From positions 1 through 27,633 of IMG/VR virus record IMGVR_UViG_3300030107_000194: a DNA stretch of 27,633 bases; one strand, written 5' to 3'. Below the pieces are notes generated by a model. It saw only the letters and a list, made by a program, of their open reading frames with translations. It was not told the DNA's origin and searched no databases. The stretch is from a virus. The first letter of the stretch is position 1. Every line of letters starts with the position of its first letter. Both the position numbers and the translations under genes were made by a program. This document shows, in pieces, positions 5,906-12,600 of this stretch.

Positions 5906-7207
5906 TTAATAACCATAATTCTTAAATGACTTTATACCTTTATTGCTAGCCATTCCACCTTGATTTTTAAATAATAAAGGATTTGTTCCTACTATTCCAC
6001 CTTGTGCAAACTGATACATATTTGCAGTTCCATAAGGATTGCCTATAAATTTCTTTGTAACTGGATCATAATAACCACCAGCAATTTGCATTTGCTCAGG
6101 CCCACCTAAATAATTAGGTGTAAATCCCGGCATGTATTGTCTTTTTAAAAGAAAGTCTGGTGTTGGAACAGTTGTGTCTGTTGCAGGTGGAGTAGGAGTG
6201 CTTGTTTGAAAATCACCTATACCACCACCACTTTGTTGTGTATTACCTGTAAAAGGATTTTTACCTTGTCTGCTTAATTCTTCACGAGCAGCAAATATTT
6301 TATTAGCAAAATCTCCAGAGAATTGACTTGCATCTAAGCTAGCTAAATCTACTAAACCTCCAGTAGTTTGTGGTACATTTTTTGGATCAGAATAATATTT
6401 TTCTGGATTTGCTATTTTATCGTAATAACTTTGAAACTTATCTGCATCTAATCCTTTACCTTGTGTCATAAATCTATCAGCAAGTGCTTGAGGATCACCA
6501 GCTTTAATTAAATCCATTAGTTTAGCATTGTCAGTTGGTGAAAGACCACCTGCATAATCCATTATACGATCAAGATTACCTTTTCTGTTTAAGAAATCCT
6601 CAAATTCTTTTTTATCCATATCACCAAACATCTTAGCAAAAGTTGCTGCTGTTCTTGGATCATCTGAACCAAATGATTTTTCTGGTCTAAAACCTGTAAA
6701 CTTATCTAATGCACCACCAAGTTTATCAATCATTGCAAAAGCTGGAACAACAGATCCAGTTGTGTCTACAAAGAAAATTTTACCATTTTTAATAATTGCT
6801 TTTTGACCTATTTTTTTTTCTAATAAAAATAAATCTCTTTCAGAAAGTTGACCAAGTTCATCATCATAATATTTAACCTGTTCTTTTTTGTCTTCTTTTG
6901 GTGGTTTGTCATCTTTTGGTGGTGTAGTAAATGTTGTATCTACTACATTTCCTTGTGCATCTAATTTTTCTCTTCTAGATATATTATCTTGACCAGTTGT
7001 AACAATAGTTCCACCTGCTCCCGGTGCAACGTAATTAGGATTTGCTTGACTTATTTTTAATCTGTCTTTTGCTGGTGTATAACCTGCACCCATATATCCA
7101 CTTGCTGCTGCTGATGAATATGCAGATGTGTTTGGTTTTGGTTTTGGTTTTGGTTTAACAGGAGAGTAATTAAAACCTCCCGGTGAATGTCCTGCAACGT
7201 GTGGCAT
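5906..7207 (-). CDS. Glycine-rich 433-aa protein, probable virion-associated
   Basis: Starts at ATG 7207 with an excellent AAGGAGG placed inside the end of the preceding HNH gene (TAATG overlap). The N terminus is low complexity with a KPKPKPKP run (residues about 17-26) and G/A/S/T stretches. Residues about 115-330 are a helical region with regular L/F positions (D-K-K-E-F-E-D-F-L-N-R, F-A-N-K-I-F-A-A-R-E-E-L). The C-terminal 40 residues carry two short motifs, F-A-Q-G-G-I-V-G and N-Q-G-G-M-A-S, which recur in the 646-aa and 158-aa proteins of the structural block. That shared motif suggests a virion or assembly protein although the gene is far downstream, next to lysis genes. No enzyme motif is visible. 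Confidence 0.65.
   Translation of the reverse strand: MPHVAGHSPGGFNYSPVKPKPKPKPNTSAYSSAAASGYMGAGYTPAKDRLKISQANPNYVAPGAGGTIVTTGQDNISRREKLDAQGNVVDTTFTTPPKDDKPPKEDKKEQVKYYDDELGQLSERDLFLLEKKIGQKAIIKNGKIFFVDTTGSVVPAFAMIDKLGGALDKFTGFRPEKSFGSDDPRTAATFAKMFGDMDKKEFEDFLNRKGNLDRIMDYAGGLSPTDNAKLMDLIKAGDPQALADRFMTQGKGLDADKFQSYYDKIANPEKYYSDPKNVPQTTGGLVDLASLDASQFSGDFANKIFAAREELSRQGKNPFTGNTQQSGGGIGDFQTSTPTPPATDTTVPTPDFLLKRQYMPGFTPNYLGGPEQMQIAGGYYDPVTKKFIGNPYGTANMYQFAQGGIVGTNPLLFKNQGGMASNKGIKSFKNYGY
7131..7157 (-). repeat. Six-base tandem repeat encoding Pro-Lys
   Basis: About four copies of a TTGGTT/TTTGGT-type hexamer (read on the - strand AAACCA/CCAAAA) encode K-P-K-P-K-P-K-P in the 433-aa protein. It is a likely slippage-prone spacer that varies in copy number between relatives. 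Confidence 0.8.
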
Positions 7208-7443
7208 TATTTTTTCCTCCTTAATTTTCCTCTGTTTACTTTTCTATGAACAACAGTAATATTCTTTGAGTTGTTATTTCTTGGATTTTTATCCTTGTGA
7301 TGTACGTCATAAGCACTACCCTTTTTAACTTTACCTTTTTTTAATGCAGATAGCCTTGCTTTATTTCGACCTGCTCTGTCTTTTTTTTGTTTAGGTCTAA
7401 TGTGATATTCACCATATTCTTTTTTATAATCTCTAGTTTTCAT
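7207..7443 (-). CDS. Small basic HNH-like nuclease
   Basis: 78 aa when started at ATG 7443. I prefer this to the ATG six codons upstream because 7443 overlaps the stop of the newly recognised 49-aa gene as ATGA. The sequence is strongly basic: a K/R-rich N-terminal half (K-K-D-R-A-G-R-N-K-A-R) followed by the HNH core Y-D-V-H-H-K-D, N-P-R-N-N-N-S-K-N, then V-V-H-R-K-V-N-R-G. The H-H pair, the N-rich loop and the last H-x-x-x-N correspond to the three HNH elements, without cysteine knuckles. Such proteins occur in many marine phages and may nick DNA. Location in the late operon hints at a packaging or host-DNA role. Confidence 0.72.
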   Translation of the reverse strand: MKTRDYKKEYGEYHIRPKQKKDRAGRNKARLSALKKGKVKKGSAYDVHHKDKNPRNNNSKNITVVHRKVNRGKLRRKK

Positions 7444-7589
7444 TTTGATAATTTCATCCAATCTATTCTAGGGCCGAAATAAATTGCCTTGTATTTATTA
7501 CCAAGCCAATCATGATCCCAATACCATTGAGAAACATATTTAACTTCTTTTTCTTTTTTTTTCTTACTCTTTGCTTTCAACTTTGGCAT
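7440..7589 (-). CDS. Small 49-aa protein with lysine-rich N terminus and aromatic core
   Basis: A short gene from ATG 7589 to TGA 7440, preceded by AGGAGG with 8-base spacing, one of the best ribosome-binding sites in the window. Its stop overlaps the HNH start as ATGA, and its first 26 bases overlap the end of the 73-aa membrane protein. The product starts with MPKLKAKSKKKKEKEVK and continues with an aromatic stretch, S-Q-W-Y-W-D-H-D-W-L-G, then Y-F-G-P-R-I-D-W-M. Tryptophan/tyrosine density this high is unlikely in a chance frame. Function unknown. Confidence 0.75.
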   Translation of the reverse strand: MPKLKAKSKKKKEKEVKYVSQWYWDHDWLGNKYKAIYFGPRIDWMKLSK

Positions 7590-7785
7590 TCCTAGTACCT
7601 CCTACATATAAACCAAACCATGCGGCTCCAGCACCTACAACAACAGAAACAAAAGCTGATTGTGCGTTTGTAGGGTCTGGTAACTGCATAAACCATTCAG
7701 TTGTTCTATAAAAAGAAAAACCATAGAGTGTAATTAGTAAACGTGGAAATATTCTCCATGCTGTTAATCTTTGTGGTGTAATCAT
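7564..7785 (-). CDS. Small membrane protein next to the holin, 73 aa
   Basis: Two hydrophobic segments: residues about 9-27 (W-R-I-F-P-R-L-L-I-T-L-Y-G-F-S-F-Y) and about 44-62 (F-V-S-V-V-V-G-A-G-A-A-W-F-G-L-Y-V-G-G), joined by the loop L-P-D-P-T-N-A-Q-S-A. A charged tail follows (R-N-A-K-V-E-S-K-E). Its start overlaps the holin stop as ATGA, so the two are translated together. Similar two-span proteins occur beside lysis genes of marine phages and may be a second holin or antiholin. This is inference from topology and position. Confidence 0.7.
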   Translation of the reverse strand: MITPQRLTAWRIFPRLLITLYGFSFYRTTEWFMQLPDPTNAQSAFVSVVVGAGAAWFGLYVGGTRNAKVESKE

Positions 7786-8174
7786 TTTTTCTTAATCAAT
7801 CCCATTGCACCTTTTCCAGCCTTAATTCCGAAGCTTGCTGAGCAGGCTATATATAATAAATGTTTATAATAATCCGGCAGTTGCTGGAGTGCAACAAACC
7901 CAGCTTCAACATGTTCTGTCATGCCGGGAAAAAATACTAAAACGGCAGGCCCTAAAAGACAAATTAAAATTAGTTCGTCTTTCCACGACCCTTTCATTTG
8001 ATCAACAGCAGATGCTTCCCATGAAACTTTACCAGCTATTTGGTCTTGTTTTAACTTAGTTGCCGCTTGAACTTCTGTAAGTTTCAATTGTGCCTTTGCT
8101 TTCTTTGTTTCTACGAAGCCAGAAACTGCTTGCCCGGCAACACCGAGCAAGGGTTTTAATAATAAATTTAACAT
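7782..8174 (-). CDS. Holin, GTA_holin_3TM-like
   Basis: 130 aa. It resembles the three-segment holins first described for gene transfer agent release. The N-terminal part has a weakly hydrophobic segment (L-L-K-P-L-L-G-V-A-G-Q-A-V) followed by an amphipathic helix rich in K, Q and E. The conserved S-W-E-A-S-A-V-D-Q-M-K-G-S-W-K-D-E element leads into a membrane span (L-I-L-I-C-L-L-G-P-A-V-L-V-F-F-P, residues about 68-83), and a last span follows (L-L-Y-I-A-C-S-A-S-F-G-I, about 105-116) ending in G-L-I-K-K-K. It would form inner-membrane holes to release the lysin at the end of infection. The muramidase-type partner in the window is on the other strand, more than 7 kb away. Confidence 0.82.
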   Translation of the reverse strand: MLNLLLKPLLGVAGQAVSGFVETKKAKAQLKLTEVQAATKLKQDQIAGKVSWEASAVDQMKGSWKDELILICLLGPAVLVFFPGMTEHVEAGFVALQQLPDYYKHLLYIACSASFGIKAGKGAMGLIKKK

Positions 8175-8177
8175 GGG

Positions 8178-8297
8178 TTAGATTGCACCAATTACAACGA
8201 TTACGATTATAGCTACAATACCAGCTTTAATCCAATCCTTCATTGACCAGTCTGACCATTCTTTTAAGTGATTCCATAAATCTTGAAGTAATTTCAT
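8178..8297 (-). CDS. Small amphipathic/membrane protein, 39 aa
   Basis: A short gene from ATG 8297 to TAA 8178, behind an AGGAG site (spacing 8) lying in the upstream gene. The product has an amphipathic, tryptophan-rich N-terminal half (L-W-N-H-L-K-E-W-S-D-W-S-M-K-D-W-I) and a pure hydrophobic C-terminal span, I-V-A-I-I-V-I-V-V-I-G-A-I. It starts within the stop of the 49-aa gene (ATGA) and lies four bases before the holin start. Topology and location suggest a lysis accessory (pinholin-like or antiholin) or small phage membrane anchor. No family is recognised, but four tryptophans in 39 residues argue strongly for real coding. Confidence 0.78.
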   Translation of the reverse strand: MKLLQDLWNHLKEWSDWSMKDWIKAGIVAIIVIVVIGAI

Positions 8298-8443
8298 TTT
8301 TTTTCTCCTGTTTTTACACGCACATTACCAACTTTGGCTTTGAGCTTGTTAGTTTTTTGCATCTCGATGACAAATTCTTTAAAAGTCATATCTTCGATAG
8401 CTTTAGTCTTTATGGGTTTTTTCGGTTTCTTTATATAAATCAT
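8294..8443 (-). CDS. Small basic protein, 49 aa
   Basis: From ATG 8443 (MIYIKKPKKPIKTKAIEDMT) to TGA 8294; a shorter start at ATG 8389 (31 aa) is equally possible, since neither has a strong ribosome-binding site. The longer form overlaps the DUF3310 gene by 41 bases. The end overlaps the next start as ATGA. The product is lysine-rich with a central helix F-K-E-F-V-I-E-M-Q-K-T-N-K-L and a strand-like V-G-N-V-R-V-K-T. Unknown function; kept because the ATGA junction and the AGGAG it supplies to its neighbour fit the local gene style. Confidence 0.6.
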   Translation of the reverse strand: MIYIKKPKKPIKTKAIEDMTFKEFVIEMQKTNKLKAKVGNVRVKTGEKK

Positions 8444-8657
8444 TGAGATAAAATTTAGCTTTATTCAAATCTTGAAAAGGATTACCCTTTACATCATATC
8501 TAAATAAATATTGTACTAATTGAATCCAAAGACCAGCTTGTGCTGGTGTCATTTTTGATTCTCTTAATTTCGCTTTAATAACATCTAATAACTCATACCC
8601 ACCAAACCGATAGTGTGGTGGCTTGTTAACCATGTCTTCAGAGGTGTACTTTTCCAT
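8403..8657 (-). CDS. DUF3310 (SaV-like) protein
   Basis: 84 aa when started at ATG 8657, chosen over ATG 8693 because GGAGAGTGGG stands just before it and the overlap with the phosphoesterase is then only 20 bases. The DUF3310 pattern is clear: V-N-K-P-P-H-Y, then G-Y-E-L-L-D-V-I-K, a helix ending in L-V-Q-Y-L-F-R-Y-D-V-K-G, and F-Q-D-L-N-K-A-K-F-Y-L. DUF3310 proteins are common in phages and sometimes annotated as nucleotide-kinase-like, but no reaction is established. Its presence in the late strand between a phosphoesterase and lysis genes suggests a DNA/nucleotide function used late. Confidence 0.85.
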   Translation of the reverse strand: MEKYTSEDMVNKPPHYRFGGYELLDVIKAKLRESKMTPAQAGLWIQLVQYLFRYDVKGNPFQDLNKAKFYLNDLYKETEKTHKD

Positions 8658-9354
8658 CCCACTCTCCATTTCTTTTAAGTACCATTGGAACAATTCGAGG
8701 TATGCCGTTATCTACAACTGACAAACTTAGAACTGGTCTCTTTACTATAATACGACTATACTTAAAAGCCAAATGATTTTTATTAATTAAACAACCTGTA
8801 TTCATTGCCCACATCAATCTTTCTGGACTTGATGTGTAATGTATACACGCTTTTGTATGATAGTGAGCTTGCACGACATTCATTGATACTGCCGCACATA
8901 CTTGTAAGACATTAGAGGATTGTTGATGCACAAAATATACAGATCCCATAGGAGTCTGTAATGTTAATGTGTCATGCCAAGTCCACTTTTTGCTTACACC
9001 CAACATTTCATTGTAGGGTTTTAATAAACTTCTTGCTAATCCTGCTGTATTTGCTTTGCGAAAAGCCATACTACCATGATTTGAATCTAATAATCTCATA
9101 GTAGGGAACGTCTTCTCTAGTTCCTTTATAACTTTTTTCCCTTCTTCAAGTTCTCTCGCTGGATTATACAATTCAGTTGAAGATTCATGATAACTTGAAG
9201 CAGAAAAATCTAGTTCGTCACCCATATTTACGACACAATCTGGCTTAAAAGCCTTATTGCATCCCCTAATAAAGTCTATGCTATTAGGATGATTATAGGG
9301 TGCGTGCAAATCTGAAATACAGAGTATACGCTTATATACTTTGTTATCCACCAT
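8638..9354 (-). CDS. Calcineurin-like metallophosphoesterase
   Basis: 238 aa. The two-metal centre is readable: I-S-D15-L-H17 (motif I), G45-D46-x-x-D49 (motif II), S-N92-H93-G (motif III, N-H-[GDE]), a later V-H-Q, and A-H-Y-H near residues 160-166. It would hydrolyse phosphomonoesters or diesters; DNA-end, nucleotide or signalling-nucleotide substrates are all known in the superfamily, and nothing here decides between them. ATG 9354 has no ribosome-binding site of its own. Translation appears to depend on a 9-codon leader ORF (9344-9373) that ends just inside this gene and whose AGAGGAA is paired in a hairpin. GTG 9351 is another possible start. Confidence 0.87.
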   Translation of the reverse strand: MVDNKVYKRILCISDLHAPYNHPNSIDFIRGCNKAFKPDCVVNMGDELDFSASSYHESSTELYNPARELEEGKKVIKELEKTFPTMRLLDSNHGSMAFRKANTAGLARSLLKPYNEMLGVSKKWTWHDTLTLQTPMGSVYFVHQQSSNVLQVCAAVSMNVVQAHYHTKACIHYTSSPERLMWAMNTGCLINKNHLAFKYSRIIVKRPVLSLSVVDNGIPRIVPMVLKRNGEWDGKVHL

Positions 9355-9396
9355 AATATTTTTGTTCTACCATTGTTCCTCTTGACCATAGAGGAA
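9344..9396 (-). promoter_or_regulatory. SD-sequestering hairpin plus 9-codon leader ORF
   Basis: Read on the - strand: TTCCTCT (9396-9390), 7-base loop, AGAGGAA (9382-9376), a perfect 7-bp stem whose second arm is the ribosome-binding site of ATG 9373. That start opens a 9-codon frame (MVEQKYYGG, stop 9344-9346) overlapping the phosphoesterase ATG (9354). The layout suits translational control by opening of the hairpin and reinitiation at 9354. A sequencing frameshift that splits the true N terminus is the main alternative. Confidence 0.5.
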
Positions 9397-9409
9397 GTTT
9401 CGTTTTATA

Positions 9410-9604
9410 TCAATCAGTAATTTTAATAAAAGTCCAAATAGCACCTAAAATTCCCCCAATTAAAAGGAAAACTTTAAGTCCACCAAGACCCATATTAGAG
9501 GTTTTATTAAGGTCTCTGATCTGTTTTTGCATAATATTGACATCTTCTCTTATATATTTGACATCAGTTCTTAGTTCAGCAATCTCTTTTTCCCACTCAG
9601 CCAT
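9410..9604 (-). CDS. Coiled-coil plus C-terminal membrane anchor, XhlA-like
   Basis: 64 aa, starting behind AGGAG. Residues 1-34 form a charged coiled coil (E-K-E-I-A-E-L-R-T-D-V-K-Y-I-R-E-D-V), a short G/N linker follows, then one membrane span (L-K-V-F-L-L-I-G-G-I-L-G-A-I-W-T-F-I, about 43-60) and a short charged end. This is the build of XhlA-type and related phage proteins that associate with the inner membrane and are sometimes linked to lysis. The ribosome-binding site overlaps the stop of the 2706-aa gene, 8 bases upstream, so they are probably co-translated. Topology is seen; the lysis role is inference. Confidence 0.72.
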   Translation of the reverse strand: MAEWEKEIAELRTDVKYIREDVNIMQKQIRDLNKTSNMGLGGLKVFLLIGGILGAIWTFIKITD

Positions 9605-9612
9605 TTGTTCTC

Positions 9613-12600
9613 CTATCCTAATATTCTGTCTGCTCTTTTTATAAAACGTTGAATAATTAAAGACTCTCTATCTAAAAGTTTTTTAATTTTATCTTTTTTC
9701 TGATCTTCTGTTAATCTTTTACTGTCTTCAATAAATTTAATTTGTTGTCTTATTTTTCTTCTTTGTGATTCAACTGATTTAATAGCTGGTCGAAGACGTA
9801 ATAAACTACCTCTTTCTTTTTTTAAATTTGCAAGAGCCTCTTTATTACCTTCTTCTCTATGATATTCCATAAGATTTTCAGCAATCTTAATTTCATCTCT
9901 AATATCAAAGTATGCTTGTTTATCAACAAATGTTGGCTGAGATTTGTATACTCTACGAGTAAAAGGCACTTGGTTAGGGCCTATTTCATCCCATTGACCT
10001 GTAAGAATATTTTTTCCTAACTCAGTAGTTCTTCCAGTAAAACTTCCTAGTCCACCAAATAAATGACCAAACCAAAAGTCCATAGTTTCTGGAGAGAAAT
10101 CTATAAATCCTTTTTCCATTTTACTACCACCAGTTAAACTGTTAAGTGTGTTAGCTGTTACTTGAGAAATACTTGAGGCATTCCAAAATCTTTGACTATC
10201 TGGTGGGCCTGCATTACCATCAAAAGGATTATCTGGTGGATAAATAGAACGACCAGCATAATCTTCATTTTGCATTAATTGTACAGCAGGTTTTAAAACT
10301 GTAGGTGAAACAAATTCAACTACACTAGAAGAACCTCCAATAGGATTGAAAGCATTAAACATAGAACCAACAGTTCTTGAAGCATTATCTCCTACAGAAA
10401 TTTGTTGTTTACTAGATCCACCCATATCTTCTGGCATTGATGATGCCATAGTTTGACCTAATACAGCCATAACATTGTATCCATATGGCATAGGAATAGC
10501 TATATACTTTTCAGTGCCGGGTAAAAACAAAATAAGATTGTGAGATTTAACCCATCCACTTAACTTATCGTATCTGTTTCTTCCATCTTCATCTTCACCA
10601 GCCGCCATTCTATTCAACATATCTAATGCAAATGAACCAGCAGTAATAGTATAAAGCATTTTTCTTATCTTAGGACTTCTAAATGAAGCCTGTAATACAC
10701 GAACACTACCTTGAATAGATGCATTATAGAATAGGTACATAGAGTTAATTAATCCACCCCATTCACCTTTTCTGTTAAAGTTAACAGTTAAGTTTTTAGC
10801 AAGACTTGCAGCTTGAGTTTGTGTTAATCCAGCATCTAATGCTGATTGAAAAGCTGATACACGAACAGCGTTCTCAACTGCTGCGTTAACATCTGATACA
10901 TACTTACCTACACTTTTAACAAAGTTAGATCCTTTTTTAAGTGATGCACTTGATTTTTTTTCTGTATTAAGACCACCAAGTTGTGCTTGTATTTCATCTA
11001 ATTGATTTTCTAATGTTTTAATAGATGTAAAGAAACCTACTTTACCACCAGCATTTTTATAATTTCTGTATATTGTTTCCCATTCACCTTGTGAATCTGC
11101 TTTTCTTTCAACGTTATACGCACCTTTTAATGCTTTCTTCCAGTTTTTAAACATACTATTTCTTAATTGAACAGTTTGTTCATCAGAAATATTAATTGCG
11201 GCAGTTTGTAAATCTCTTAATAAGTTTGCAACAACGAACTCTGGGTTATACCCTGTGTTAATCATTGCAAGATATCGTGTTACTCTACCTAATGCATTAG
11301 TAAACATGTTGCCAGATTGAGCACCTATGTTATTAAAGAAACGAGCAAGGTACTCATTCTCTAAAAGCATAACTTTTTTTTTGCCATCTATAATAAACTC
11401 AAATGGTTCACCTAAATTTTTAGCTTTCCATTTACCTTTAAGTCTACCTTTTTCTTTTCTAAATTCTTCTTTTAATTTTGTAAACTCTTCTATAGTTTTT
11501 GCTTGCTCTGGTTTAGTTGGATCTTCCATAATAGTCCAAAGACCATCAGTATTAGGATCAACTTCAGATTCATAATATTTAGCAAAGTCATATAATGATT
11601 TACCAACTCTATTTCTCTCTGCTCTTACAATATCATTGTGTAGTTGAATCATTGCTTGAGCAAAAGTATTTCTTGCTTCTCTTATATTTTCTGGAAGTAT
11701 TCCTCTGCCTCTACCTAGTTTAACTTCTCTACCTTCTTTTTTAACTTGAAAACCCGGTGGTTTAGTTACTTTTAATTTTTTTTCTGTTCTTTTAATTGGA
11801 ACGCCAAGTTTCCAATTAATTTCTTCAGCGTCTATTTCAAAATCAATACCACGCAAAGGAACATAATTTTCAAATTGATTAAGTAATTGATCTCTTATTT
11901 CTTTTGATATTATACCACCATCAAATTTTGTTTCTAAATTAGAACGCATCATTTCACTAACTTGTTTGCTAATGTCTTCTAATATTTTAAAATTATCTTG
12001 TTTTTTAAAATCAGCTAAAATAATGTCAGCTTGTTCATCAGTCATACCAGAACCCATAGCAGCTTCTTCTTCTGTTACTTTTTCAAAACCTTCTTCATTT
12101 TTTTTCTTTTTTTCTACATAAGATGCATTACGTTCTTTAGCATGTTTTGCATACAAATAAAGATCAAGATCACCTATAGGAATATTATTTTTTTCCAAAG
12201 TATCTATAATAGGTTCTACTTTAAGAGTTTGTAACTCTGCTAATCTTTCACCAGTTCTTCCATGAAATAATTCTTCAGCAACATAAGGATCTATTAAACC
12301 ATATTTTTTTTGTAATTCTGGGTCTGTAAGTTTCATACCCAGTTTTCTTTCTACAGCGTCTAGTATTCTACGAGTTCCATATCCTTTATCTTGCATTCCC
12401 ATTCTTAATTCAATAGCAGAGTTTGCTATCCAACCACCTAATTTAGGATATTTTTTTCTTAACTTATCTAACTTGGAAACGTATGTCTTGTCTATTCTAG
12501 CTAAACCAGATTTCACTCTGTCATCCATAATAACATCAGACATACTTACGATGCCTTCATCGTTATTATTACCCATTAAACTTTCAGTGCTATATAATGC

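Noticed and set aside
7131-7157. Possible CRISPR-like repeat
   Set aside because: Only a 6-base tandem repeat inside a coding frame giving Pro-Lys; no spacers.
7444-7461. Upstream ATG (7461) for the small HNH gene
   Set aside because: It lies inside the newly recognised 49-aa gene, whereas ATG 7443 forms an exact ATGA junction with that gene's stop.
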